Counted from the stretch's first letter, positions 1-9,763 are shown. The stretch is DNA of 64,000 nucleotides from Aquimarina algicola (GCF_006443095.1 NZ_VFWZ01000003.1:613691-677690), one strand, 5' to 3'. The notes: generated by a model not told the origin, from the sequence alone. Made by a program: numbers and translations.

Positions 1-1761
1 TGTATATCCTTGTTATTGGTATTTTCTGCACATGCCCAATCAGAAAACCTTGCTCAAAACTATATCCAACAAGGACAATATGAAAAAGCACTATCTATTT
101 ATCAAAAACTATATGAGCGCAACCCCAATAGACTTAACTATATTTTAGGGTTAGTAGAATCATACCAACAATTAGAAAAATTTGATGAGGCAGAACGTAT
201 TCTAAAGACAAAAATTGAGCAAACACAATACAAATCTCAATTTTTAGTCGAGCTAGGATATCATTATGATTTACAGAATAAAACAGAAGAAGCTAAAACA
301 TACTACCAAAAAGCTATAGACGAATATAAACCTAATAATGCTTACACCCTTGCAAGAGTCTTTGAAAAATATAGCCTTTTAGATCAGGCAGCTATAATTT
401 ATGAAAAAGCTATGCAAGATAATCCCAGAGCGAATTACAATATTCAATTAGCAAAAATATATGGTGAACAAGGACATCTTGAAAAAATGTATAATAGCTA
501 TCTTTCACTGCTACAAGTTCAACCAAACTATATAAGTAGCGTACAACGTAATTTCTCTGAATACATCACAGAAAACCCTACAAACGAAGCCAATATTATT
601 TTCAAAAAATTATTAATCAAAAAACTACAACAAGACCCTAATATTATTTATAACAAAATGCTCAGTTGGCTTTTTGTACAACAACGAGATTTCAAAAAAG
701 CTTTTGTGCAAGAAAAAGCAATCTATAAACGTAATGAGGAAGGCCCAGAAGGGATTATAGACCTAGCAAGAATAGCTATTGCTGAAAAAGATATAAAATC
801 CGCAACAGAGATATTAAACTATGTTTTAGAGACTCCCGCAACAAATGATATGAAGCTTACTGCTCATAAAATTATTTTAAAAGCAAAAGTTGATAATGTA
901 GGACCAAAAGAATATAACACTATTGTAGATCAATATAACACCGTCTTTGAAGAGTACGGAAAATCCAGAGCAACTATAGGCTTACAAATAGATTATGCGC
1001 ATTTTTTAGCGTTTAATTTAGATCAAAAGCAGGAAGCTATACAGTTTCTAAAAGAACTTATAGAACGAGAAAACTTATCTCGATTTCAATCCTCTAGAGT
1101 AAAAATGAAAATCGCTGATGTTTTGGTACTTCAACAAAAGTTCAATCAAGCTTTGATTTATTATACTCAAGTTCAAAATATATTAAAGAATAACTTTTTA
1201 GCACAGGATGCTCGTTTTAACGTAGCTAAAACCAGTTATTACAAAGGTGACTTTGCATGGGCACAAACTCAATTAGATGTACTCAAATCCTCAACTTCTC
1301 AATTGATTGCTAATGATGCTATGGAATTAAGCTTAATTATAAGTGACAATTCTCTCGAAGATTCGACTCAAACAGCACTTAAGATTTTTGCAAAAGCTGA
1401 TTTATTGGCTTTCCAAAACAAAAATCAAGAAGCTATTGCCATGTATCAAAAAATTTTAACGGATCATAGAGGTGAAAAAATTGAAGATGAAGCCTTTTTA
1501 CGACAAGCAAAATTATTCGAAAAAGAAAAACAGTATGAAAAAGCAAAGGTAAACTATCTCAAAATCATTGAGTTTTATAACGACGATATACTAGCAGATG
1601 ATGCCTATTATTGGTTAGCAGAACTGTATGTTAATCAACTAGAAGCCCCTGAAAAAGCAAAAGAATTATATGAAAAAATCATCTATAATCACGCAGATAG
1701 TATCTTTTTTGTAGAAGCACGAAAAAAATACAGAACCTTACGTGGCGATGCTATAAATTAG
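1..1761 (+). CDS. TPR-repeat exported protein, 5' partial
   Basis: The frame is open from the first base, so the true start and most of the signal peptide lie outside the window; the first visible residues (LLVFSAHAQ) look like the end of a Sec signal peptide. The rest is built of degenerate TPR helical pairs, for example QYEKALSIYQKLYERNP near the N terminus and several units in the last 150 residues. No catalytic motif is seen. TPR proteins are protein-binding scaffolds; a periplasmic scaffold role is inferred. It lies 100 bp upstream of the DUF4286-rsmA pair on the same strand. Confidence 0.85.
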   Translation, partial: CISLLLVFSAHAQSENLAQNYIQQGQYEKALSIYQKLYERNPNRLNYILGLVESYQQLEKFDEAERILKTKIEQTQYKSQFLVELGYHYDLQNKTEEAKTYYQKAIDEYKPNNAYTLARVFEKYSLLDQAAIIYEKAMQDNPRANYNIQLAKIYGEQGHLEKMYNSYLSLLQVQPNYISSVQRNFSEYITENPTNEANIIFKKLLIKKLQQDPNIIYNKMLSWLFVQQRDFKKAFVQEKAIYKRNEEGPEGIIDLARIAIAEKDIKSATEILNYVLETPATNDMKLTAHKIILKAKVDNVGPKEYNTIVDQYNTVFEEYGKSRATIGLQIDYAHFLAFNLDQKQEAIQFLKELIERENLSRFQSSRVKMKIADVLVLQQKFNQALIYYTQVQNILKNNFLAQDARFNVAKTSYYKGDFAWAQTQLDVLKSSTSQLIANDAMELSLIISDNSLEDSTQTALKIFAKADLLAFQNKNQEAIAMYQKILTDHRGEKIEDEAFLRQAKLFEKEKQYEKAKVNYLKIIEFYNDDILADDAYYWLAELYVNQLEAPEKAKELYEKIIYNHADSIFFVEARKKYRTLRGDAIN

Positions 1762-1795
1762 ATGAGAATACAAAGTCGATTCCCCTAAGTTTACT

Positions 1796-1803
1796 TACCT
1801 TTG
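1796..1803 (+). promoter_or_regulatory. Bacteroidota -7 box (TACCTTTG)
   Basis: TACCTTTG fits the Bacteroidota housekeeping -7 consensus TAnnTTTG and lies 58 bp before the DUF4286 start codon. I see no convincing -33 TTG at the usual 19-21 bp spacing, so this is a moderate call. Confidence 0.4.
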
Positions 1804-1860
1804 CTTGCTTATTTTTAGATGAAATTAATTTTTCTTCTCAATTAAAATTTGATAATACCT

Positions 1861-2175
1861 ATGTACATATATAATGTCACAATAAATATAGAAGAAACAA
1901 TTCATGACGAGTGGTTAGATTGGATGAAAAAAGAACACATCCCAAATATGATAGCCACAGGAAAGTTTAGTAAAGCCTTAATGACTAAAGTACTTGTAGA
2001 AGAAGAAATGGGAGGAATAACCTACTCTATTCAATATACCACTGATAGTAAAGAGACTTTACAACAATACTATACTGAAGATGCTGAACGCCTTAGAGCA
2101 GAAGCTAATCATTTTGCTGGTAAATTTGTTGCATTCAGAACAGAACTAGAAATTGTGAGCGAACAACATGTCTAA
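1861..2175 (+). CDS. DUF4286 family protein
   Basis: A 104-residue cytosolic protein starting [12 protein letters not shown], the usual opening of DUF4286, a small alpha+beta family in Bacteroidota without an assigned function. The ATG at 1861 is preferred over an in-frame TTG at 1849 because family members begin directly at the first beta strand. Its last 8 bases overlap the rsmA start, which points to translational coupling. The pairing of DUF4286 with rsmA is, from memory, common in Flavobacteriia, so a role linked to ribosome assembly is possible but unproven. Confidence 0.85.
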   Translation: MYIYNVTINIEETIHDEWLDWMKKEHIPNMIATGKFSKALMTKVLVEEEMGGITYSIQYTTDSKETLQQYYTEDAERLRAEANHFAGKFVAFRTELEIVSEQHV

Positions 2176-3034
2176 ATCGAAGAAACATAAAAAATACGCT
2201 TCAAATAACTCATCATTTCAAGAAAAAACAGCCGTAAAGGCTAAAAAACATCTTGGGCAACATTTTCTAAAAGACGAAAATATTGCAAAAAAAATTGGAG
2301 ATACTTTAACTCTTGAAGGATACAAAAACGTAATAGAAATTGGTCCGGGAATGGGTGTTTTGACCAAATATCTTCTACTTAAAGATATCAATGTCATCGC
2401 TATGGATCTTGATAGTGAATCTATTGTTTATCTCAATCACAGTTTCCCTTTGGAACACCCTAAGGTTCTAGAACAAGAAAATACTTTTCAGGTGATTGAG
2501 GCTGATTTCTTAAAATATGATCTAGACACCTTATTCGAAAAAAAACAATTTGCCATCACAGGCAATTTTCCTTACAATATCTCATCCCAAATTATATTCA
2601 AAACTCTAGAACATAAAGATAGAATTCCTGAATTTACAGGAATGTTTCAAAAAGAAGTAGCTAAACGCATTTGCGAAAAAGAAGGTAGCAAAACATATGG
2701 AATCCTTTCTGTATTAGTGCAAGCGTTCTATGAGGCAGAATATCTTTTTACGGTACACCCAGAAGTTTTTAATCCTCCACCAAAAGTACAAAGTGGTGTA
2801 TTAAGACTGATACGAAAAAAAGAATATGCACTACCTTGTGATGAAAAATTGTTTTTCAAGGTAGTAAAAACAGCATTTGGACAACGCCGTAAAACATTAA
2901 GAAACAGCCTTAAAATCTTTCAACTATCTGATGAAATCAAAACATTAGATATTCTTTCAAAACGACCGGAACAATTAAGCGTTGATCAATTTATAGAACT
3001 CACTATCACTATTCAAAATCTTAAAACTCCATAG
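2168..3034 (+). CDS. rsmA: 16S rRNA (adenine1518/1519-N6) dimethyltransferase RsmA (KsgA)
   Basis: Dimethylates two adjacent adenines in the 3' hairpin of 16S rRNA with S-adenosylmethionine, a late 30S assembly step. Visible signatures: KKHLGQHFL near residue 30, the SAM motif [13 protein letters not shown] near residue 60, acidic residues of the SAM pocket (MDLDSE, EADFL), and NFPYNIS near residue 137, the catalytic N-x-P-Y motif. The C-terminal helical domain contains [12 protein letters not shown]. The 288-residue length is normal, with a lysine-rich N-terminal extension of about 25 residues. The start overlaps the DUF4286 stop by 8 bases. Confidence 0.97.
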   Translation: MSKSKKHKKYASNNSSFQEKTAVKAKKHLGQHFLKDENIAKKIGDTLTLEGYKNVIEIGPGMGVLTKYLLLKDINVIAMDLDSESIVYLNHSFPLEHPKVLEQENTFQVIEADFLKYDLDTLFEKKQFAITGNFPYNISSQIIFKTLEHKDRIPEFTGMFQKEVAKRICEKEGSKTYGILSVLVQAFYEAEYLFTVHPEVFNPPPKVQSGVLRLIRKKEYALPCDEKLFFKVVKTAFGQRRKTLRNSLKIFQLSDEIKTLDILSKRPEQLSVDQFIELTITIQNLKTP

Positions 3035-3274
3035 CGCTTAATTACGGTATCTAATTTTTATTGGATGATAAATGAATTGCCTCTCATGATCAACCATCTA
3101 CTTTGAAACACTTCAACACAATACATCACTTGCTACTTAGTAATATTCTCCTATAGTTTATCTATTATACAACGTTATATGAAGATTCTACTAGTATTAG
3201 GGGATTTTAGACAGAAATAGAAAAATATATTTGAGGTCTGCAATAAGTTATTAAAACATAAAAGCACTTTAAGT

Positions 3275-3991
3275 ATGAAGAAAAACATTTTCAGACTGAT
3301 GTCACTGTTAGCAATCCTATTCCTTATTACTAGTTGTGATACCGATAATGATATCGAAAACACTCCTGAGGGCCTTAAATTACAATCTGTAGAAAACCTT
3401 CAGCACACACAAGACAAAGGTTTTACAAAAAATTCGTCTCTATGTGATATACGTATTTCTTTTGAAGGTACAATTTCAGGAAATGGAGAAACCGGAATAA
3501 CTCCCCATGTAGGTACTTTTTTGAATTTAGAATCTCCTTATGATGGTTCTTGGAGTGTAAGTAACGAGTTTCAGATTATTGGTGATTCTAGAGGAAAAAA
3601 ATTACGTGTTTTGAGAGTCGGAAGAGAAGAAGGCACTATAGTTTTCTTCACACGTATAGGAAGTCAAACCAGAACTTGTGAAAGAACTTTTCCAGAAGCT
3701 CCTTTAGGCTGTCCGGATCGTAATCATGCTACTATTCATAAAACTGAAAGAGCTGGAGGTTCTCGTCTTCGTCTTACACCTCGTGGTTATAATTCGGGAT
3801 ATAATTACTTATGGAAAATTGAAGATATCAACGGAACGTCTCACAAAACCGGTAGCTCTGTTAATATCAATATTGATGAGGAAGATGTTACTGTTACTCT
3901 TGAAGTTTCTTTACCGGGATCAAACTGCCCTGTGCAGACCAAAACTAGCACCTATTTAGCATCTTCATCATTTCCGGATGAAGAAGAGTAA
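3275..3991 (+). CDS. Hypothetical lipoprotein
   Basis: 238 residues with a type II signal peptide ending LFLITSC (lipid-modified Cys near residue 21), so probably membrane anchored. The mature part is beta-rich: a first half with CDIRISFEGTISGNGETG and VGTFLNLESPYDGSWSV, then a second Ig/PKD-like half (LWKIEDINGTS, VTVTLEVSLPG). Paired cysteines (CERTF...GCPD and SNCPV) could form disulfides. I do not recognise a family. The first half is closely matched by the broken copy that follows at 4290-4783. A strong terminator follows at 4135. Confidence 0.8.
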   Translation: MKKNIFRLMSLLAILFLITSCDTDNDIENTPEGLKLQSVENLQHTQDKGFTKNSSLCDIRISFEGTISGNGETGITPHVGTFLNLESPYDGSWSVSNEFQIIGDSRGKKLRVLRVGREEGTIVFFTRIGSQTRTCERTFPEAPLGCPDRNHATIHKTERAGGSRLRLTPRGYNSGYNYLWKIEDINGTSHKTGSSVNINIDEEDVTVTLEVSLPGSNCPVQTKTSTYLASSSFPDEEE

Positions 3992-4134
3992 AACGAATTA
4001 CTGTTTTTAACTAGAGAGAAATTAAAATTCAATCACTAATAAGTTTGCTTGCTTTATTTGCAAAAATACGATGTAGAGGTGTTGATTTTTCCACACATTT
4101 TTTACCAAAAACTACGAATACATTGTATTGTAAT

Positions 4135-4170
4135 GAGGACGTTTTAAGGGGTTAAAACGTCCTCTTTCTT
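4135..4170 (+). terminator. Rho-independent terminator
   Basis: Perfect 13-bp stem GAGGACGTTTTAA / TTAAAACGTCCTC around a GGGG loop, followed by TTTCTT. It lies 144 bp after the lipoprotein gene ending at 3991 and before its degenerate copy, so it should separate the two transcripts. Confidence 0.8.
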
Positions 4171-4289
4171 ACTAATTCATGCAACCATATTCCCCATATA
4201 ATATCAAGTTTAGATTATTTATACATATCCTTTCAAAATTGCTCAATATCTACATATTATTAATAAATGACCAAAAAATTACCCAAATC

Positions 4290-4783
4290 ATGAACAGACT
4301 ATTTTTTAAACTACTCATACTTCTTGCTATATTGTTTGCCAGCAATAGTTGTAACAAAATTAATACCAACATCAATTCTGAAAGTACTACAAAACAAACC
4401 ATAGAAACTCTCAAAATTAAAACTGGAAAAAAAATTCGATTAACACAAAAATCTGATTCAATTTCAAACCTTCCTATATGCGATATAATCATTTCTTTTG
4501 AAAATCCAATTTCAAACAATATAACAGAAGAGAATATACCAAACGTAGGAACATATTTGAATGTAGAGTCTCAATACAAAGGATTATGGACTGTAACTCA
4601 AGGGCTTCGAATCATTGGTACCCCTAAAGGAAAAAATTGCGTGTTTTAAGGACAGGAAAAGAGAAAAGCTCAATAACTTTTTTTAAAACAATCGATGAAA
4701 AAGCTTATATCTGTACTGCTATCGTTCCAGAAATCCCTCCATTATCTTCAAATAATAGTTACTATGCATCAATAATTAAATAA
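4290..4783 (+). pseudogene. Frameshifted tandem copy of the 3275-3991 lipoprotein
   Basis: Opens with a lipoprotein signal (ILFASNSC) and follows the 3275 gene closely: ICDIIISFENPIS, VGTYLNVESQYKGLWTV and RIIGTPKGK match the paralogue. At about 4630 the frame stops, but one frame over it continues as KKLRVLRTGKEKSSITFF...CTAIVPEIPP, again matching the paralogue (KKLRVLRVGREEGTIVFF...CERTFPEAPLG). The paralogue has a run of 7 A after the conserved GG; this copy has 6. A single-base deletion in the homopolymer explains the break. It also lacks the second beta domain of the paralogue, ending at 4783. Confidence 0.8.
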
Positions 4784-4945
4784 TAAATTTGAAGTGTAGG
4801 TGCTCATTTTTATTTCATTATCCAACGATTATAAATTGCATCTATAATTACCCTAAAAAAACCAAAAAATATTCTTTCAATTTTCAATAATGTATTCCGT
4901 AGTTATAAAATAACACTATTATAAAATGCAATTAAATTCTTTGGT

Positions 4946-4953
4946 TATCTTTG
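4946..4953 (+). promoter_or_regulatory. mgtE promoter -7 box (TATCTTTG)
   Basis: Exact TAnnTTTG match 40 bp before the mgtE ATG, in a position suited to the Bacteroidota primary sigma factor. The -33 part is not clear. No Mg2+ riboswitch-like structure was recognised in the 5' leader. Confidence 0.5.
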
Positions 4954-4993
4954 TGGGCGTTTGCACATCTAGGGACACTAAATTATCAGGCAT

Positions 4994-6343
4994 ATGCAAT
5001 TTCAGATTTCTGAAGAACTTATAAAACAGGTAAAACACCTTATCCAAACAGAGAGTGATGATAACCTGCGCAGTATGCTTAATGAGATTCACTTTGCTGA
5101 TGTTGCAGAAATTCTTGGTGAACTTAGTTTATCTAAGGCAACATACCTTATCAAACTTTTAGACAGTGAAAAAACTTCTGAAGCCCTAATGGAGCTTGAA
5201 GAAGATTTTCGCGAGCGCATTTTAGAAAACCTTTCTGCAAAAGAAATCGCAGAAGAGCTAGAAGAAATGGATAGTGATGATGCTGCCGATATAGTTGCAG
5301 AACTTCCTGATGATCGTGCAGAAGAGGTAATTGCAAAAATAGAAGATGAAAAACGAGCCGAGGACATCAAAGAGTTACTCTCTTATGGCGAGGATACTGC
5401 CGGAGGATTAATGGCCAAAGAGCTTGTAAAAGTAAAAGAAACATGGACTGTAGCCGGATGTGTTAGAGAGATGCGTCAGCAAGCAGAAAAAGTTACCAGA
5501 GTACATTCTATCTATGTAGTAGACAAAGAAGGAAAACTAAAAGGACGATTATCGCTCAAAGATTTACTTACTGCTCCAGCAAAAGCACATATAAGTGATG
5601 TATATATACGTAAAGTAGACTATGTAGATGTAGATACAGAAGGCGAAGAAGTTGCCCGTATCATGCAAAAATATGACTTAGAAGCAATTCCTGTTACAGA
5701 TCGAGACGGCATTTTGGTAGGTCGTGTAACAATCGACGACATTGTCGATTTTATCAAAGATGAAGCCGAAAAAGATTATCAATTAGCCGCTGGTATTTCT
5801 CAAGACGTAGAAGCAGACGATAGTGTGTGGCAATTAACTCGTGCAAGGCTCCCTTGGTTAATCTTAGGACTTTTTGGGGGTTTGGGTAGTGTTTTTATAA
5901 TGGAAGGTTATGAAGAAGCACTTGCCCAATACAAAGAACTTTTCTTTTTTACACCTTTGATTGCAGCAATGGCTGGTAATGTAGGGGTACAATCTTCTGC
6001 TATTATTGTACAAGGTTTAGCAAATGATGTAGTAAAAGGAAGCCTATTCAATCGTTTGATTAAAGAAATTAGTCTTAGTCTCATCAGTGGGGTTACTCTT
6101 GGCATTCTCGTTATTATATTTGGTCTACTAGATGGTATGGAACTCATATTTAGCTTCACTATTGCTGTTTCAATGCTTTTTGTAATTATTGTTGCTGCAT
6201 TGATAGGTACATTTGTTCCTATTATTCTAGATAAAAAAGGGATCGATCCTGCAATAGCAACAGGGCCATTTATTACAACCAGTAACGATATTTTTGGTAT
6301 TTTCCTCTTCTTTTCGATAGCAAAACTAATTCTTGGCTTCTAG
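4994..6343 (+). CDS. mgtE: Magnesium transporter MgtE
   Basis: Homodimeric Mg2+ channel of the inner membrane. Order of domains: cytosolic MgtE N-domain of superhelical repeats (residues ~1-130, including EEMDSDDAADIVAELPDD), a CBS pair (residues ~135-255, with YVVDKEGKLKGRLSLKDLL and VTDRDGILVGRVTIDDIV), a connecting helix, then five membrane segments from about residue 283. The pore signature is visible as AAMAGNVGVQSSAI and the late GPFITTSNDIFGI segment holds the conserved metal-site Asp. 449 residues is a full length. The N and CBS domains gate the pore in response to cytosolic Mg2+. Confidence 0.97.
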   Translation: MQFQISEELIKQVKHLIQTESDDNLRSMLNEIHFADVAEILGELSLSKATYLIKLLDSEKTSEALMELEEDFRERILENLSAKEIAEELEEMDSDDAADIVAELPDDRAEEVIAKIEDEKRAEDIKELLSYGEDTAGGLMAKELVKVKETWTVAGCVREMRQQAEKVTRVHSIYVVDKEGKLKGRLSLKDLLTAPAKAHISDVYIRKVDYVDVDTEGEEVARIMQKYDLEAIPVTDRDGILVGRVTIDDIVDFIKDEAEKDYQLAAGISQDVEADDSVWQLTRARLPWLILGLFGGLGSVFIMEGYEEALAQYKELFFFTPLIAAMAGNVGVQSSAIIVQGLANDVVKGSLFNRLIKEISLSLISGVTLGILVIIFGLLDGMELIFSFTIAVSMLFVIIVAALIGTFVPIILDKKGIDPAIATGPFITTSNDIFGIFLFFSIAKLILGF

Positions 6344-6477
6344 TACAACATCTAAATTTTTCATTAAAATCTTAAGAAAAATTTTAGAGCTTCATTAGAT
6401 TTCAATTGTTGTTATATCAACAGAATTGAGTACATTCAAAATCAGAAAAAATCAAAACACAACTACAATCATCATAT

Positions 6478-6873
6478 ATGCAAGACATTGCTTTTCAATA
6501 TCATTTTACAGTTCCAAAAACAGCAATAGACGATATGAATCATGTAAACAATGTTGTATATCTACAATGGATACAGGATATTGCAAAAAAACATTGGGAG
6601 TTTAAAACTGATCAACAAATGAGAGACACCTATGTTTGGGTAGTCTTGAATCACTATATAGAATATCATCTTCCTGCTTTTGAAAACGACAACATCACCT
6701 CTCAAACCTGGATCGATAATTATAAAGGAGTAAAATGCGAGCGGCATACCAGAATTATCAATTCTGATACTCAAAAAGTACTGGTATCAGCAAAGACCAG
6801 TTGGTGTTTACTATATAAAGAAACGTTAAGACCTGCACGCATCACAGATGAAATAAGTACCTTGTTTTTCTAA
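6478..6873 (+). CDS. Acyl-CoA thioesterase, hotdog fold (4HBT family)
   Basis: 131 residues, a single hotdog domain. The motif DDMNHVNNVVYLQWIQD near residues 19-35 is the family active-site region, although the catalytic Asp seen in YbgC/FadM enzymes (D-x-x-x-H-V-N) is here followed by M-N-H. The rest shows the usual pattern of beta strands (SQTWIDNYKGVKCERHTRII). It should hydrolyse acyl-CoA thioesters in the cytosol; chain length cannot be told. It lies 11 bp before the cupin gene, so the two are probably co-transcribed. Confidence 0.85.
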   Translation: MQDIAFQYHFTVPKTAIDDMNHVNNVVYLQWIQDIAKKHWEFKTDQQMRDTYVWVVLNHYIEYHLPAFENDNITSQTWIDNYKGVKCERHTRIINSDTQKVLVSAKTSWCLLYKETLRPARITDEISTLFF

Positions 6874-6884
6874 AAAATAGTTTT

Positions 6885-7250
6885 ATGAAAGCAATTAATA
6901 TCGAAGAAAAATTTTCAAAATTTGAAAAACAATGGCACCCACACCGTATTGCAAAAGTAGATGACAATCAAGTATTCTTAGCAAAATTGAGTGGGGATTT
7001 TATATGGCACAAACACGATGATGAAGATGAACTTTTTCAGGTAATAAAAGGTACATTGCACATGAAGTTTAGAGACAAAACCGTTGTCGTAAACCAAGGC
7101 GAAATTATTGTAGTTCCAAAAGGCGTTGAGCATTGTCCTTCTACTCAAAACGGTGAAGAAGTACATGTTCTTATCTTCGAAAAATTAAGTGTAAAACATA
7201 CTGGTGAGATACAGAGTGAACGTACCGTATCTGAATATACTGAAATATAA
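6885..7250 (+). CDS. Cupin-domain protein
   Basis: 121 residues with a single cupin barrel. The metal-binding motif 1 reads WHKHDDEDELFQVIKGTLHM (two His, Glu) and motif 2 reads VPKGVEHCPST (His). This resembles the small monodomain cupins common in bacteria, which bind a divalent metal or a small ligand; substrate unknown. It follows the thioesterase by 11 bp in the same direction. Confidence 0.88.
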   Translation: MKAINIEEKFSKFEKQWHPHRIAKVDDNQVFLAKLSGDFIWHKHDDEDELFQVIKGTLHMKFRDKTVVVNQGEIIVVPKGVEHCPSTQNGEEVHVLIFEKLSVKHTGEIQSERTVSEYTEI

Positions 7251-7335
7251 ACTTCTAACTCCCTAATAAATACAGTTTTTTTCTTATTCTAAAAGAAAAG
7301 TATAGCCAGTCTATAATAATGATTCAAAACAACAA

Positions 7336-8202
7336 ATGAAACTCTCTTTCCTAAAAATCCTTTTCATATTCCTCATAGCTCCTTTTTTTGTAAATGCACA
7401 AATCAACAAACCCAGTCTTAGTCCAAGAATAGTCAAAGAACTACAAGTAGGCCTAGCAAACGTAACACTAGACTATGGACGACCCAGTACAGGAGACAGG
7501 CAAATCTTTGGCGCATTAATTCCTTATGGAAAACTTTGGCGTACAGGGGCTAATGCTTCTACCAAAATATCGATAGATCGAGATGTTCAGCTCGCAAAAC
7601 AAAACATCCCTGCTGGTTCTTATGGATTATACACTATTCCCGGAGAAAAAAATTGGACAATTATCATCCATAAAAACACAAAGTTATGGGGAGCCGGTAA
7701 TTATAATCAGGCTGATGATTTATTACGTTTTACAGTACCTACAATCAAAATAAAAGATAAAGTAGAAACCTTGGCTATTTATTTTGAACGTTTTAATGCA
7801 AATGGTGGCGATCTGGTAATTGCATGGGAGCATACAAAAGTTGTGATTCCTTTATTTATAGACTCCGATCCGATCCTATTTAAAGAAATAGAAGAAAAAA
7901 TTCTTAAGGCAACAGGAGAAATTAAAGCTCAAACCTATTTTGATGCTGCTCAATTTTATTATCATAAAGGCAAAGATTTTGATATTGCTGCAGAATGGTT
8001 TGATAAAGCGATAGTGATGAAACCAAAGGCTTTTTGGTATAAATATTATCGAGCAGAATTAGCATACCATGTAAAAGATTATAAAACTGCCAAAGAAAAA
8101 GCAACTCAGTCTTTGGATCAAGCAAAAACCAGCGAATCCGGAGATTATGGATATATAGCCAAATGCGAGTTACTACTACAAAAGATCAATACGCAAAAGT
8201 AA
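7336..8202 (+). CDS. DUF2911 domain protein with C-terminal TPR
   Basis: Signal peptide of about 22 residues (LIAPFFVNAQ). Residues ~28-175 match DUF2911: SPRIVKELQVGLANVTLDYG, GRPSTGDRQIFG, GKLWRTGANASTKI and PAGSYGLYTIPGE are the recognisable blocks. Residues ~200-288 form two TPR-like helix pairs (AAQFYYHKGKDFDIAAEWFD). DUF2911 proteins are abundant in Bacteroidota, periplasmic, and have no established biochemical role. Confidence 0.9.
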   Translation: MKLSFLKILFIFLIAPFFVNAQINKPSLSPRIVKELQVGLANVTLDYGRPSTGDRQIFGALIPYGKLWRTGANASTKISIDRDVQLAKQNIPAGSYGLYTIPGEKNWTIIIHKNTKLWGAGNYNQADDLLRFTVPTIKIKDKVETLAIYFERFNANGGDLVIAWEHTKVVIPLFIDSDPILFKEIEEKILKATGEIKAQTYFDAAQFYYHKGKDFDIAAEWFDKAIVMKPKAFWYKYYRAELAYHVKDYKTAKEKATQSLDQAKTSESGDYGYIAKCELLLQKINTQK

Positions 8203-8287
8203 TTTCTAATATTGATTTAACACATCTAAAACAGAGTTTTATAAAATTTACAACTATCTTAACTACTTGACTTTTGCTCTTTACACC

Positions 8288-9367
8288 ATGCAAGATAGAA
8301 GACAATTTATTAGAAAAACAGGACTAGTCGTAGTGAGTAGCTTGCTTCCTTTGCCAAATATGTTTGGTAATACATCAAAAAAACTAAACGTTTGTCTGGT
8401 AGGTCTAGGGAACTATAGTAAAACAGTTTTGGCACCTGCGCTTCGGCTTACAAAATATTGTAAGCTTAATGCTATTGTCACAGGAACTCCTTCAAAAATT
8501 CCAAAATGGCAAAAGAAATATGGTATCCCTGATCAAAATGTGTATAACTACGAAACTATGCATCAGATTGCAAACAATCCGGACATAGATGTTATCTATA
8601 TTGTAGTTCCAACAGGGTTGCATGCTAAGTATGCTATTATTGCCGCAAATACAGGAAAACATGTATGGTGCGAAAAACCCATGGCAAAAACTGAAGCAGA
8701 ATGTCAAAACATTATTGATGCATGTACTAAAAACAAGGTAAAGCTTTCTATCGGGTATCGCATGCAGCACGAACCTAATACGCGAACAGTAATCTCCTGG
8801 GGAAAGACAAGACCTTTTGGAGCCATTAAAACGTTGAGAGCTGAAATAGGATATAATGTTTCAAATCCAAAAAAGAGTTGGCGCTTGGATGCTGATTTAG
8901 GAGGAGGAACCATGTATGACTTAGGCGTATATGCACTTAATGCCGCGAGATATACCACTGCCGAAGAACCTGTATCTGTCATAGCAACACAAATGACAAC
9001 CCGACCTAAAATCTTTACCGAAACTGATGAAACTACACATTTTACTTTAGAATTTCTTTCTGGCGCCATTGCTCATGGCAAAACAAGTGTTGGTAAATCG
9101 ATGCACGAGCTTTATGTAGATTGCGAAAAGGGATGGTATACCCTTGCGCCTTTTTCTATGTATGCCGGTGTTCAGGGTAAAGCAAGTAATGGAACTTTGT
9201 TAAATAAACCTATAAATAATCAACAAGCAAGACAAATGGATGATGATGCGTTGGCAATACTAAATGATACTCCTGTTATGGTTCCCGGTGAGGAAGGAAT
9301 GAAGGATATTAGAATAGTAGAAGCCATCTATAAATCTGCAAAAAGTGGTGCATTGATTTCTTTATAA
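8288..9367 (+). CDS. Gfo/Idh/MocA family oxidoreductase, Tat-type leader
   Basis: The ATG at 8288 gives MQDRRQFIRKTGLVVVSSLL, a twin-arginine-type leader, preferred over an upstream TTG at 8267. The Rossmann domain follows (VCLVGLGNYSKTVLAPAL), then the EKPMAKTEAEC segment with the conserved Lys-Pro and SIGYRMQHEP, as in glucose-fructose oxidoreductase relatives. The C-terminal alpha/beta domain holds GGGTMYDLGVYALNAARY with the family Asp/Tyr. It is likely a periplasmic NADP-binding sugar oxidoreductase; substrate unknown. The gene is monocistronic as far as can be seen. Confidence 0.9.
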   Translation: MQDRRQFIRKTGLVVVSSLLPLPNMFGNTSKKLNVCLVGLGNYSKTVLAPALRLTKYCKLNAIVTGTPSKIPKWQKKYGIPDQNVYNYETMHQIANNPDIDVIYIVVPTGLHAKYAIIAANTGKHVWCEKPMAKTEAECQNIIDACTKNKVKLSIGYRMQHEPNTRTVISWGKTRPFGAIKTLRAEIGYNVSNPKKSWRLDADLGGGTMYDLGVYALNAARYTTAEEPVSVIATQMTTRPKIFTETDETTHFTLEFLSGAIAHGKTSVGKSMHELYVDCEKGWYTLAPFSMYAGVQGKASNGTLLNKPINNQQARQMDDDALAILNDTPVMVPGEEGMKDIRIVEAIYKSAKSGALISL

Positions 9368-9496
9368 ATCATTGGCATTTTTCTTAAGCTTGTGTGTGTT
9401 TACTTCTTCTTTGATTTCATTATAGTGATATTCAAACCAAGATATTACTTTATAATCTTTTAAACATTTTATGTACCTTTCATCAAACTGTAACGG
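9362..9496 (-). pseudogene. Possible 3' fragment of an unknown gene
   Basis: An open minus-strand stretch of 44 codons ending at a TAA that overlaps the 3' end of the oxidoreductase gene. It reads like a protein C terminus (FDERYIKCLKDYKVISWFEY, then a lysine/asparagine-rich end) but is preceded directly by a stop and has no start codon. It may be the tail of a lost gene. K/N-rich reading frames arise easily in AT-rich DNA, so confidence is low. Confidence 0.25.
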
Positions 9497-9586
9497 TTAG
9501 CTACTTTAAGACAAGCTTACAAAACACAAATGAGTATTTTTAATGTATTGATTGTTGAGTAACTTGAAATAATCCAATAACTAGGT

Positions 9587-9763
9587 TTAACCTGGAAATT
9601 CTGCTCCACTCGAAAATGCTAATAATAATAGAATCCATGGTAGAAGCAACATCAATAGGATAAGTATTGAAAATAAGATTACGTATTTTCTTTTCTTTGT
9701 TATTCTCCAAACTAGTAATCCCCCAAGAACACCTACTACCAACAATCCAATAATATATTCCAT
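9587..9763 (-). CDS. Small two-helix membrane protein
   Basis: 58 residues from ATG: a glycine-rich first membrane helix (IIGLLVVGVLGGLLVW), a basic turn (RITKKRK), a second long hydrophobic helix (YVILFSILILLMLLLPWILL) and a short polar tail. This helix-basic loop-helix layout is typical of real small membrane proteins and unlikely by chance. No family is recognised. It is shorter than common ORF cut-offs and lies alone between two convergent genes. Confidence 0.55.
   Translation of the reverse strand: MEYIIGLLVVGVLGGLLVWRITKKRKYVILFSILILLMLLLPWILLLLAFSSGAEFPG

Noticed and set aside
5089..5370. Serine-rich 93-codon frame opposite mgtE
   Set aside because: Low-complexity antisense shadow of the Glu/Asp-rich MgtE N-domain.
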